Below, one piece after another: positions 22,800 through 34,425 of a stretch of DNA of 64,000 bases. The position numbers were made by a program, and so were the translations under genes. The stretch comes from Euryodendron excelsum (lineage: Eukaryota > Streptophyta > Magnoliopsida > Ericales > Pentaphylacaceae). The notes beneath the pieces are model-generated. The model ran no database searches. It was given only the letters and a program-made list of their open reading frames with translations, and was not told the origin of the DNA. Position 1 is the stretch's first letter. The number at the start of each line of letters is the position of its first letter. Location: positions 13,576,501-13,640,500 of the forward strand of contig CM065385.1 of the NCBI GenBank assembly GCA_033060915.1, in the 5' to 3' direction.

Positions 22800-24115
22800 A
22801 TCTTTACTTGTCAAAGACAGAAAATGATAAAGTAAGAGTCCCATGTTGACCGTGAGGTGGTCAGAGGGACGGACTTTGGAAATGTTTCGACAACGGGGGT
22901 TCGAAAATGGATATTAGGCCTAAAAGGCCTTTAAAATCGAGTTTGGGCGAGAAAAATGGCAAAACTACCCAGAATTGGCAATTGGCACCACTAAGAATGG
23001 CACCTTTGGCAAAGTTGGCTTGGCGCCATTGCTAGTGGCGCTAGGCTTGGGAACAAAACCAGAAAATTTTCTAGTTCGAACACCCGCGAGATTTTGAAGA
23101 GTTTGTGAAAGATTGAGAGTCTTTGTGCGAAAATTGACTTGAACCTTAAAGGGGCACTTCTTAGGGATCACGGGTGATTGCTGGAAGTAAACGCCGTCAT
23201 CGGAAAAGTCACCAGAAGAGAAGATTTTGCCAAAAAATTGCAAAAAGTGAATTTCCAATTTTCTGTTGATTTTTATGCATAGAATTCCATTTGAGTTGTG
23301 TGAACAGTGAAAATTGATATTTTGATATATTTTGAACATTATGGTGATGCTATATTTGCATTTTGGTGCTTGTTTGATTGAATTTGAGTGATTTTACGTG
23401 ATTATGTGAAGGAAATTTCTGCTGGAATTGGGGGTTTGTTCCTACAGGCTTGGACATTGGGTTTTCTAGCTAGATTTTTATGCCATGTGCCTTAGAAAAA
23501 TGTGTTTAACAACCGTGTGAAGTTTCGTGATTTTTTGAAAAACTTGATGAATTTCTGGTTTTTTGAAATATAGAAAAATACTTAGAAAATTAGAAAAATT
23601 GGAAATTGATGAAATTAATGGAGTTTAAAATTTGGAAAAATGAGGGATATTGTAGAAAAATTTTTAAATGATTTTGAGGAATTTTAGGACATTTTTGCAT
23701 ACCATTGATTTATTGGAAAAATAAAACATGTGTTTTAAAAATTTAAAAAAATTAAAAAGTGTGCGCGGGTGATGATGTTATGTGATTCTAACGTTGTGAA
23801 GTGCACGGTTTGTGTTTTGTGTTGATGTCATGGGTGTTGTAGAGACCATTTTTAAATGAAACTCTGTAGAAATTTTTAGAAGTCAGGGAAAGAGTTGGAA
23901 AAGGTTTAGAAATAAAATATTTTTGAAGGAAAAAGCCAGAAAACCCTTGAGATTTGACTTGAAGTTGAAAAATCAAAATGTGTAGGAATTTCGTTTTGAC
24001 TTATAATTTGAAATCTTTTTATTATTTTTTGTTTATTTTATTTTACTTTATTATGTTATTATTTATCTGCATGTATGATATATTAACACCTCTTATCTTG
24101 GCTTACTTTTTCAAG

Positions 24116-25160
24116 ATGGCAGATGCGGGTGATGATGGATCTGAGAGGAGATGTCGTTCTGTGAAGGTGGCTAGGACAGATTCTTTTGGCAGCTCCAGTC
24201 GATTCGGGGGTAGTCACAAATCAGCTAGCAGTGCATTTTCTATCCAGAAGGGAAGGAGGAGTAGGCCTCCAATCGACCCCTTCGCTCCAGTTGAGCCAGC
24301 CTTCGAGGATGAGATGGATGCCGAGATTTTTCACTTTTGACTTTTAGGATGGCCGACACTATTTTGAGTTAACTATGGGTTTGGTATGATGGGTATCCTC
24401 CAAATGAGCAAGACATTTTTCATTGGTTCTTTGGTTGCATGGCTTCTCTCCTATTGGCGCAGCTTGTTTTCTGGCAGTGGTTCCCTTTTGGCCACTTGAC
24501 TCACCTTTCTTGGGGAATGTGAGCTTGCCCCCTACCCCCCATGAGTATGGCTTCCTCCTAGGTCTTCAGGATGGTTCAGCTGACATTATGGGATCTACTT
24601 TTCCTAATAGCTGCGTTGCAATTGTCTTTTCTCAACTTGGGCTCCGTTGTGCGCCTTTTTCTTCTGATCTGCTACCCCAGTTTCCTCATGTCCTGATGAA
24701 GTTTTTGTTTCTCTCATTTTGAGTTTGCGACAGATAGGGGACTGGCATACTCCTCAAGATTGGTCCATTTCTCCATGGTAGCCTTAGCTCAGCGTCTCCT
24801 AAACTTGTTGATGTCTCCACGAGGGGATGACTTGGTCGACTATCGGTTATGTGCACTGCTTGTCAAGATTCGTGAGGGGCATTCCCATGCTTCTATGGTT
24901 GTAGGAGAGACATTCGTGAGCCTTACCAGACTCCAGCCGGGGGTCAATGCTCATTTTTTGGGATATGCTTCATTATTCCAGCTTTGAGCGATCAGACACT
25001 TATTTGTTACTCCCCTTTTTCAGCATACATGGTATCTTGAGTCAGGAGTCATTTGATTGGGGAGATCGAGGGTGGGTCATTGCCCCATTCTCTGTTTCTT
25101 GTTGGTCATGGAAATCTGAGCTTTCTGAGGTGTGTAACAGTGCTATAGATGTCTGAGTGG
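24116..25160 (+). pseudogene. Broken antisense extra ORF (aORF) of element A
   Basis: Encoded opposite to the element, next to its 3' LTR. The N-terminal part starts MADAGDDGSERRCRSVKVAR (24116-24340) and ends with PPIDPFAPVEPAFEDEMDAE before a stop. Further frames carry WYDGYPPNEQDIF (from 24382), then PPTPHEYGFLLGL (about 24530-24570), then HASMVVGETFVSLTRLQPG (about 24883-24941) with a following FLGYASLFQL. At least two frameshifts and stops separate these parts. The same order is found in element B (54915). The EYGFLLGL and ..GETF.SL...F.GY..L... patterns recall proteins annotated in plants as DUF7745 or plant-mobile-domain-like, which are known from memory as extra ORFs of Tat elements. 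Function is unknown. Confidence 0.65.
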
Positions 25161-25259
25161 TGGCTTTAGCTCCTTTTTGCGTTTTACCTTGTTCCTTGTT
25201 TCTTATTTAAGAGAGAGGGAAATACATAAAGTTAGTTTTTGTACAAAAACAGTTTACTT

Positions 25260-25560
25260 ATGCTAGTTCTAAATATGCACAGGTAAAGGGGTGAATGCAT
25301 GTTATACCCTTTTTTATTTTTATGAATGCACATGGAATTAAATGTATAGCTTATTTTGCATGTCCTACCTTTTTTATATATATATTTTATGAATGCACAA
25401 GTTTATACAAAAATGGAGTTTAATGTATGTTATACTTTTTGAATGAATGGACATACAGGAATGGAATGTCATGCTTTTGATGAATGCATGAATATATACA
25501 AACTACACAAGAATTTAAATGGATATACAGGTTATACACGTCATGGATGCATTAGTACTA
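25260..25560. repeat. Tandem repeat of about 55 bp in internal region A
   Basis: Units of the type ATGAATGCACA(A/G)GTTTATAC...GAATGGAATT(G/A)AATG(C/T)ATGTTATACTTTTT recur four to five times with divergence. The same array occurs in D (48950-49250) and B (56070-56440), so it predates these insertions. Confidence 0.7.
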
Positions 25561-25859
25561 CATGTATATAATTTATTTACAAAGAGAGTCCCAGGATTGC
25601 CCCAGGGCCCATACTCACAGGATTCTATTTCCCTTCCAGGATTTTGCCCCATTTGGTTTTGTCCCATTCTCATCGGGGTGTGATAGCATGTGCACCATTC
25701 TTCGGGGATCTTGACCTTTTAGGTTTGCTATCCTATCCTTATTTTCTATAAGGTTGTTGTTTGGGGTTTTTCTGACCTCACTTGGTTTTTTTTCCTCAGA
25801 TTTCCAAAATGCCACCGTGGCTAGAGCAACAACTCGCATAACCTTTGCAGAGCAATAAA

Positions 25860-26460
25860 TAGCTAAGCCCTCAATCCGAGAAGACTTCTTTTAGGATCGT
25901 AATGCAAGCCAGGTTTAGGGGTTGTAAGAAACAAAGGGATATCTAGGCTCAAAGATTTTCTTTTAGTAGGTTGCTTAAACCAAAACCATCTGAGTGCACT
26001 TTGGAACATACAATTGCCCCTGCATTCCTCCCCAGTTCTCCTTTCTCAGCCCTACCTGTCATGGTATTGTTCAGACTTATTTTGACTAAGCAATTTTCTT
26101 TTATCAGAGAGGACTTTAATTTGGACCATAACGTAGGCTAGGTTAAGGGGTTTATGAATGAAAAGGATGCGCAGGCTCAAATTTAATGTTGTTTCTAGTA
26201 GGGTTTAAATCCACACCATCCTTAATCGGTCTTCCAGCGGGGTTTCGTCCCTAGATATCCTCCTCTAGTTTCAGCAACACGTCTGGCTCATTTAGATCAT
26301 GCAATTCTTTTCAATTGGAGAGGACTGTAACAGGGACGTAATGTAGGCCACGGTTTTGGGTTTTTATAAGAAAGGGTAAAGGCTTGAACCTGTTGCTTCT
26401 ACCGGGTTTCTTTATTACCTAGGATCACCTTTGAATAACTATATATTCTTCAAGGAGTTC
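25860..26460. repeat. About 2.5 copies of a 220-bp diverged tandem repeat
   Basis: The phrase GAGGACTTTAATTTGGACC.TAA(T/C)GTAGGC followed by ..GGTT..GGGTTT.T.A..AA recurs at about 25876, 26108 and 26320, each followed by a TTGCTTCTAGTAGGGTTTAAA-like stretch. Element B has the same three units (56780, 57000 and 57215). Confidence 0.65.
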
Positions 26461-26499
26461 AGCTTTCTTGTAGTTTGATCCCTGACCTTCTAACGGAGT

Positions 26500-26530
26500 T
26501 GCCCTTTCATTTTTTTTTTTTTTTTTCTTT
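26500..26530. repeat. T-rich homopolymer tract
   Basis: Two long T runs split by a C inside the internal region of A. Corresponding T runs exist in B at 57557-57574. Confidence 0.8.
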
Positions 26531-26649
26531 TTTTTGACTTGCCCCGTGGTGGCTTTTTCTCTTAGCTTTTTTGTTTCTTCCCTTTCTTTTTGCTTTCTGC
26601 GAGACGAACATTTCCACAACTTTCTTCTCTCAGATCCCTTCCTTAGCAT

Positions 26650-27300
26650 TTTAATTTAATCCATTGTGGGCGGTGATCCCTAGGTTGAGGTTTCTTTCTA
26701 AAGAAAAAGGTAACTGGCTCAACAAGATTGACAAAGGTTGCCTTTAACTATATGGAAAATGAAATAAGGGCCTCTCTTCATTTTGAATAAAATTGCTTGA
26801 TCCATAGAGCCTTCATGTTACTTCAGCTTGATGATCGATGACATTCTCTGCCAGATCTCCTGCGGCCTGTCTGCCCCAGTATGGGAGAATGGTTTCAGAT
26901 CGGGGTTGACAAAAAATCTTTCGCTTTCTGCGAGGCACTAGTGGGTTAAGCAAAGGGGATATTTTTGCGTATAGTAATAGAATTGAGGGCCTCTAATCAT
27001 TTCAAATTGAATTGCATAGTCCATAAAGCCTTTGTACAAAATTTAGACAATACTCCTAGGGATGATGTGTTTCAGCCAGTGAACCCCTACATATTCTATC
27101 AAATCAACTACTCTGTGCTCACTCCAGTGTGGGGGATGGTTATTGGTTTGGGGACATCTAAATAAAAATCAGTTATGGCTCTAGTGGGATAAGCAAGGGG
27201 TAGTGTTTATTTAGGATAAATAGAACAATGGCTTCTCATCATTTCGAGGACTTGGTTGCCTATCGCTTAGCCAGGATATCACGTAAGAGTCGTCTTTTCA
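26650..27300. repeat. About 2.3 copies of a 250-bp diverged tandem repeat
   Basis: GAGGGCCTCT..TCATTTCAAATTGAATTGC.TAGTCCATAAAGCC-type sequence occurs at about 26768, 26988 and (short) 27230, each preceded by ..GGGTTAAGCAAAGGG and followed by a GTGTGGG(A/G)GA(A/T)TGGTT phrase. B repeats this at about 57717, 57940 and 58185. The + strand frame 26965-27165 arises from this repeat and has no known domain. Confidence 0.6.
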
Positions 27301-28019
27301 ATGAACTCTACACCTTTTTGATGAGACTATCTCCTTCCTATCTCTCACTCTCTCTTTGTCTCTCAAAGGTTTTGACCCCCTTTTGAATGGGTTGCCTATA
27401 CAATCCCATCCTTCAAGCCGAGTCATTTACCAAATGGGAAAGAATCCCTAAACGCAACAATCGTCCACAAGAGTATGAGACAAAGGGGATAAACTGGAAA
27501 CTAACCATTTTCATTTAGAAACATGATTACATGGCATGCAATGTTTATTTAAAGAAGATATACGAGAAATAGAAAGACGAAAACAAAATAGATGAATTTT
27601 GTGAAAATCTCCCTTTTCTTGTGGATCTCTTGGTGAGAACCCCTAATATGGTTTTGGAACTGTTAGCTTCTTTGGCATTTCATTCTTCGGGTGTATCATC
27701 AAACGACGGAGGGCAGATTAACAGATCTCTTGCGGTGTTTGTCATGTATTTGGAAGTTAGGAGATTCTTTTGTAGTAATGCATGTATCTGACAGAACTTT
27801 GCAAATGATGAAGCCTTTTTCTATATGGACAGTGATTATCGCGGCATAGCGGGGAGGTAACGTCTTGCAGATGGATGGTTAGTTCTTCTTGCTCCTTGAT
27901 GTAGGTTCGGCCTCTTCTAACAACCAGGCTTATCCTCCCATGAGTTTGAATCTGGTGAGGTGCTAGAGGGATTCCATAAATTCAGTTATGCTCTCTGACC
28001 TACAAAAAGAAAAAGAATA

Positions 28020-29290
28020 ATAGAATGCAGTTAGCATGTGGAGTTGGAGGTTCTATGTGATGCATGTCCTATGAAGGTCCCTTCTTTGAGGGAATCTAGG
28101 CATGATGACAAGTCCATTTTAGAGGTGGGGTTTTGCCCCTATTATGCAATACAATACCTCTTCGACGTGGGCCGGTTGATATTTCCTTATTTGGGCAATC
28201 CCACCTCCATAGACTGAGAGAGATTTAGGCCTCTCTCAAGATATGGTTCTATGCATGCCATAAATCCTTAGGGTTTAAGAACCTGTAGGAGTTTTGGTAG
28301 GTTCGATTAACATGAGATTGGATTGCTCCTTTCTCTCTACGGTTGATTGGATGCATGAGAATGAAATGACTTGAGTTTCTTGGAACTCTTGTCTCTGAAT
28401 GGATATAGATGCATGAACATAATAAAAGTGAACATGTGAGCAGTATGATAACAATAAATGAATGGTTTAGAAAACCCCCTTCTTGTCTTGCTTCTGTCTT
28501 CGGTTTTCTGGGTACTTGGAGATGAGGAGGGGGAGGATAGAAGACAAAAACAAAAGAGAAGTTAGTGCTTTGATTTGCAATTGTTTATGCAATGCATGTC
28601 CTAGTGGTGCCCCTACTTGAGAGAAGAACTAAACATGATGTATTTGCTCACTTTTGGAGATATAGGATTTGCCCCTATATGCAGATACCTTAACGTTAAG
28701 TGGGAACCTTCATCCATTCATCCGTTCATCCATCTGTTCATTCATGGGGAATAAAGAAGTACATTTAACATCTGGGTTTAAGATACAAAAGAATTAAAAT
28801 ACATTTCGCTGAGGGGAGGAGGAACATGTTTCTTTGGAATTTCTACCTATCTAGTTTTACATGAGAAGTCCTAAACTACTCTTGAGTCTCCGTATCTGCC
28901 TTCCTTGGATTCAATGTCAAGAAAGTCATTGAGAGACCTTGTTGACTGACTGCCCCTTGTCTTCTTGGCAACCCTATCTCCATGAGCATAGATAGATTGG
29001 AGCCCCTTTTATGGAATGAATTGAGATGCATGCTATGAGTCCTTAGGGTTATGTGGGAACCCTTAGGGTTTGGGTAGGCTTAATGCAAGGGAGAGTGAAC
29101 TAGGTGTCACTCTCTTTGGGTTGATCGTATACATGGGAATGCAGTGACTTGAGTTACTAAGAACTATTGTCTTGACATGGAATACGGGATGCATGAAAAT
29201 GGATGCATAGAGTATAAGGAAAGAGAATATAGTTGAAATACATATGCATGTATGAGCAGTTAGACAGGCATTGTAACAGTACAAACCCAA
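28020..29290. repeat. Large diverged duplication (two units of about 550-700 bp)
   Basis: The order ATGCATGTCCTA... / TTTGCCCCTAT(T)ATGCA / CCTTAGGGTTTAAGAACC / GGTTGAT..GATGCATGAGAATG / GACTTGAGTTTCTTGGAACTCTTGTCT occurs first at about 28050-28440 and again, diverged, at about 28590-29200. Element B has both units (about 58960-59370 and 59520-60170), and the old fragment F (36219-37160) spans them in the other orientation. Confidence 0.65.
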
Positions 29291-29966
29291 TCATTATAAC
29301 AACAGGAATAGACAGGTATAAATGAAAATAAGAGCAGTTACCCTTTCCTCCATAGTTTCGAAAATGGTGCGCGTGTCTTAAATCCGACAGAGGTTCGGCT
29401 ATGCAAGGTGCCTATATCAGAATGAGGTTGAGGGTTGACTAATGCGTCCTAAAAAGGCTCGATCCCCGAATCTTCAAAGCTAGGCCGACTCCCCGAGGTG
29501 GTGCCAAGATCGGTTGGTGATCCGAGCGGAGGAGAGGTCGTAGGCGAATAAACTGACACAGCATCTTGCCCACAACCAATGTACCGTTCCCCCTTTCTAA
29601 CTAAAAGGGTCGTATCAGGGTCAAAATGCAAGTATTTAGAATGCAGGTACACATGGAATGTGTGTGTGATTTTTGAAAGCGGAGGAAAGAGCCCAATAAC
29701 TCCCGTTCATCTTGTTTATCACATTCATGCATAACAGTTAATAACATAAAATTGCAAACAAAAGCGCAACTACAAAACAAAGATGCAAGAGTTAGTATGT
29801 GGATGGCAAACTTAATATAAGAAAATATGAATAAATGCATGTTTTTTGAAAACAATTTAGAAAATTTGGTTTTGAAAATTTTAAGTGAATAGGATTGAAC
29901 AAGTTAATTGAAGACTCTACATAGATGAAGGGTAAAGAGACATGACTACGACTTAACCCTCTAAGT

Positions 29967-29985
29967 GTCCCCAGTGGAGTCGCCA
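29967..29985 (-). promoter_or_regulatory. Primer binding site of element A (tRNA-Arg)
   Basis: Minus strand TGGCGACTCCACTGGGGAC begins two bases after the LTR end. It matches the complement of the 3' end of plant tRNA-Arg(ACG), CCA included, with one mismatch in the first 18 bases, as recalled. tRNA-Arg priming is characteristic of the Tat/Ogre lineage. Confidence 0.85.
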
Positions 29986-29987
29986 GC

Positions 29988-32900
29988 TATCGCGCCCAGA
30001 TTTTTTGCACTCGAGGAATACACACACAAGCGAAAAAAATAATGTACTCTCTCGTTAGAACTCATACTCCTTGAGGAATGAGTGCGAGTAGGTTTGAATT
30101 AAAAATTGATTTGAATAAATGGCTTTTGGAAAATATTTGGAGTCGCCACCTAACTTGATTAAAGCGAGTTAGGTCACCTAAAAACTAAGCGTAATCCGAA
30201 GACTGCACTTAGGGTTTTTGAAAATGATTTTGAAAATACTTCCTTAAGAGAGGGTTTTTAGGAAAACAGGTTATTTGGCAACCTTTGAAAAATATGTAAG
30301 CCTTTTTTTGAAAATAAACTCCATTTTGGTCTTTGAAAATAGTGATCCTAGATTCGGAAGTTGGTTACGTGTAGGGAAGACACACTAAGCCATCACCCTA
30401 CCCTGCCCTTGCAGTACCTACATGTTTATTTACCATAGATTCACCTATGAGAGTGTTCAACTATCAAATGTCCAATCCTATCCACTTTAGAAAAAGCATG
30501 TTTTAAAAGACATGATGCATGATATGTAAGTGCAAGAAAAGAAAGTTGGAAAATAGATTTGGAAAGAAATTAATTTGGAAGAAATTTGAAAAGATAGATT
30601 TGAAATTCGAAAGTTTTAGAAATTGAAAATAGAGATTTGGAAATAGAAATTTAGAATTGGAAGTTTGAAATAGAATATGGAATTGGAGATTTGAAAAAGG
30701 TTGTGACCGCACCCATGAGGGTTACCTACGTATCCTTTTAGAGGAATCAGGTCAGTCATAGTTTGGACAAGAGTCCGATAGAAAATAGAAGGTATGATTG
30801 GAAGAAAGAGATTTTGATTGAAATTTGGATAGGAAAATTGAGAGATTGAACTTTGATTGGAAGATTTGATTTTGGGAAAGCTTGGTTTTAGGAAGCCTAG
30901 ACTTAAGAAAGACTTGAGATTCAGAAAAGATTCGACTCGGGTGTTGAACTTGGAAGATTAGGAAAGATTGGATTTAGGAAGAGTTCGAATTAGGAAAGGT
31001 TCGAATTAGAAAAATTTTATTTTAGGAAAGTGTCATTTTTAGGAAAGTTTCGATTTAGGAAAGTTTTCAAATTATGAAAGTTTTATTTTAGAAAAGTTTT
31101 GAATTAGGAAAGTTTTATTTTAGGAAAGATTTGAAAGTTAGAAAGTTTAGAACTTAGAAAGTTTTAACTTAAGAAAGTTTTGAAATTTAGAAAGTTTGGA
31201 ATTTAGAAAGTTTGGAAGTTTAGAAAGATTTGAAAAGTTAGATTTGGAGAGTTAAGATTTGGGAAAGGGATGGAACTAGGAAAGGGTTGAATTAAGAAAG
31301 ATTTGAAAACTTAAAGTTTAAAGAAAGATCTAAAAGTTTAGGTTTAAGAAACTTATGGTTTAGGAAGGTAAGAGATTAAGGAGTGGATTAGGAAAGGTTT
31401 AGACTAGGAAGGATTGAGATTTATATTTCCTAAAATGAAGGATTATGATTATGTTTCTAAAAGATGTGTTTTGATTTTGTTTCCATATGATCTAGTTTCC
31501 TAAATGGGAAGATTGGGTTTGGTTTCCTAAAGGGAATATTAGATTTGGCATGAATTTGGAAAGATAGAGTTTTGAAATTCTAGTTTTGGGAAGACTATAG
31601 TTTTGATGTAGAAAAGGGGTTTTGGAAATATATATAATTTTGATGTAGAAAACAAGAGGTTTTGGAAACTTAGGTTTTTAGACAAAAATAAGGGATTGGA
31701 AATCATGTTTTTGAGAAGGAAAATTAAGATTTCCTAATCGTGGGTTCTAGGATTTAACTTGGGCTCTAAGGAAAGAGTTTTTGGAAAGTGAGTTTTTTGG
31801 AAAGAGAGATTTTTGGAAAGAAATCCTAGAGAGGAGTTTTTGGAAAACGAATTTTTAGTAAAGCGTTTAGGTAGTGTTTTTAAAAAGTGAATTCGAAGAA
31901 GGTGTTTTTGGAAAGAGTTCTTGGTAAGAGTTTTTCTAGGAAGAAGACCTAGGGAACTCTTTTTGAAAGTGAATTTCAAGGAGAGTGTTTTTGGAAAGGA
32001 GTTTGAAAAAGAGTTTTTGAAAAATAGGTTTTTTAAGAGAGTTTTTGAAAACAACTTTGGAAAGGAGATTGGAGAGCGTTTTTACAAAACATGTTAGAAA
32101 AGGGATTTTTTTTAAGGGGAGACTTTTGAGAAGAGATTTTTTAGAAAGTGTATAAAATATCTCACTTTCCTAAAACGATTCTAACCATAGGAAGGTTAGA
32201 ACCATTTTAAGATAGTGGTTTTAAAAACAACAATGTTTTGAAAATATGGACCATATTGGTCACTTTAAATGTAACACTTTCCTAAAGCAACCCTAACCAT
32301 GAAAAAGCTAGAATCACCTTACGATTGTGATTTTGAAAAGAAGTTTTGAAAAAGAAGAATTTGATGCAAGTTCGGAAAGGATGTTAATGCAAGTTTTAAA
32401 AAATGAGTTTGAAAACGAATTTTAGAAGAATGCAAGATCATGATATGCACAATGCAAAGAGGGGTCGTGAACATACAAGGTTAAAGGCTTCACCACATAA
32501 TCAAGGGAGCCAAACCCACGTGGTCTCCAGTTAGACTGAAAGAAAGCTCCCAACACGGTGACTCGCCAATAGCCTAATCCTACACATGAACTAGCAATTC
32601 CCTTGTTTCAAGCATGCAAGAGGGGGGGAAGAAAAGGGGGATTAAAATAGAAGAAAACCCAAGTGGGTTTAGGAGAGAGAAGAGAGGGGGGAAGATGCGT
32701 AAACGTAAATAAGAAGCCTACCTTGTGTCTTCTTTATTTTGCTTAGCTTTGCGCGCTTTGCTTTGCTTATCTTGCTTCGGTCTTTACTTCAGTCTTCAAG
32801 AGTTTGTCTTCGATCTTCAAAGCTTTGTAGTTGCAGCAATCCAAGTCTTCAATGGAGGCTTTGGAGGCTAGTGTATAAGTATAAGAGAGTGTATGAGTGT

Positions 32901-34425
32901 ATATGAGGCTAGAGTTTGTGTATGGAGGCTAGGGTTTGGGAAAACCTAAGGAGACTAGGGTTTAGAGAGGCTATGAGCTCTGTATGTTGAATAATAGGGT
33001 TTTTAGACTGAGTTGGCGGACCTCTTTCACGTTGGAGGTGGCTCTGTATTTATAGATAAGGGAATGACCTGGCGCCTGTTGCAGTGGCGCCAGGCCAAAA
33101 ATGCTAGTGGCGCCAGCCAATTAGGAAATTTTTAAGGTCGGCAAACAACGTATCTTGATAAGATTTGGGCGCCTGTACTAGTGACTACCATGCAATTTTT
33201 AGCCTAGCTTCACTAGGAGTGACTCCAAAAGGTCCGGGAATGATTTGAAGAGGCCGGGACTAACCTGGAAAGCCGGGAAAGGACAGGAACCCTTAGAATA
33301 GGGTCCCGAAGGTATTTGACCTGCAAAAGGATAACAAGAATTGTCGAAAAGATTGACCGGGCCATTAAGGGCGAAACGGTCAATTGGATCAGAAAGCTGT
33401 CAGGACAGACTCAGAATGTTCCGGAAGAAGACTCGAGATTTAGAAACATTATTTAAAATGTTCCCAAAGGCTACCGGTTTGATATTTAGAGCCGGTGTGG
33501 CTAGAAAAAGGCGACCGACCCACTAGGGGCAAAATGGTCATTTTGCACCGTGTTTACGAAACTGACTCGGAATGATCCGAAAAGATAAAGGAAGGTCGGG
33601 AATACTATAAGAAGCATTCTTGGGAGATTACTAGTCTAATACCTAGAGTTGGTGTGGTCCCCAGGGCGTTCGGATGCCTAGGGGCAAAATGGTCATCTTG
33701 CTCGAAAAGTATCAGAACTGGCCCAAAACTGACTAGAAGACACCTAATCATGCCTGAAACGTGTCGAAAAATGGCCTTAGGGGCAGTTTGGTCATTTTTC
33801 ACCAAAGTGAACTAGCAGGCACTGGTGTTGACTTGGGTTTTGAGTGTTTTTGACAGTCTGACGGTGGTCCCATGATACAGGGTTTTGTTGGTAATTCCCC
33901 ATATCGACTTATTTGCGAGTATTTCTGCTACTCTAATGGTTGCGATGTTTACGAGTACTTCCGCTACTCTGACGGTTCGCGATCATTTCCAGGATTGCCT
34001 GATTTCAAGAAGCTGCTAAAGGGACTTAGCGCCTGAGAAGTCAACTTTCTCAAAGGCATCCCGAAATGGACATTTCTGCATTGGCGGGCTAGCAGGCACC
34101 AAAGGTGGACCATTCTACCATCTCGAGGACTTGGGGTCTCGTCCCGGTCGACAGGTTTAAAAGGACTTACTGTCTTCAAAAAGACGTGTCTAATTTGGAA
34201 TTAGAAAAGGGACTTACCGTCTTTGGAAAGACGCGCCTACGGGATCGGACCGAACAACGCCTACAAGGGCATTTTGGTCGCTTTGCCTCTATTTGGGCCT
34301 AGTGAGTTCGTGAAGCGATGGATAAACTAGATTAGGACTACAATTCTAGAATATGTCCATATTGACTTGAAATCCAGTCTGGACGGACTATAGATTGCCG
34401 AGTGGTCAAAAATGGGGTGCTTACA
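29988..34425 (-). mobile_element. Element A: 5' LTR, complete (4438 bp)
   Basis: Minus strand from TGTAAGC (34425) to GCGATA (29988); the expected GCGACA has one change. In sense order it has U3 with diverged 160-bp repeats, a TATA box (33055-33047), a leader with a splice-donor-like site (about 32718), a conserved island (about 32620-32461), two long low-complexity blocks (GAGTTTTTGGAAA type at 32060-31740 and GAATTAGGAAAGTTT type at 31420-30900, as written on the + strand), and an end segment containing a second PBS-like core (30139-30148). The PBS follows it. To the right it abuts LTR fragment G. Confidence 0.88.
33047..33055 (-). promoter_or_regulatory. TATA box of 5' LTR A
   Basis: Minus strand CTATAAATA followed by CAGAGCC, about 1.38 kb from the LTR start. 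The matching box is at 21171-21179 in the 3' LTR, 39762-39770 in D and 52736-52744 in B. Confidence 0.65.

Larger units (their letters stand above)
22783..29987 (-). mobile_element. Element A: internal region of a LARD-like Tat element
   Basis: A 7205-base internal region bounded by a PPT (left) and a PBS (right), so the element runs on the minus strand. No frame on either strand shows gag CCHC knuckles, a D(S/T)G protease, the Y-x-DD reverse transcriptase motif or integrase motifs, and the longest frames are only about 120 codons. What it holds, from left to right, is A-rich sequence, a broken antisense extra ORF (24116-25160), and several blocks of diverged tandem duplications (25260-25560, 25860-26460, 26650-27300, 28020-29290). 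It is therefore a non-autonomous derivative that would need proteins from a related autonomous element. Confidence 0.8.

Noticed and set aside
26965..27165. Frame shared by A and B (second copy at 57917-58123), possible small protein
   Set aside because: Both copies come from the same repeat unit at the DNA level, the repeated neighbour unit does not keep the frame, and no domain is seen. Conservation between two related insertions is not evidence of selection.
31734..32054. Lys/Ser/Phe-rich frame of 106 codons (similar ones at 44210-44561, 51660-51863, 63148-63387)
   Set aside because: Translation of GAGTTTTTGGAAA-type low-complexity DNA in the LTR leader; frame and length are not kept between copies.
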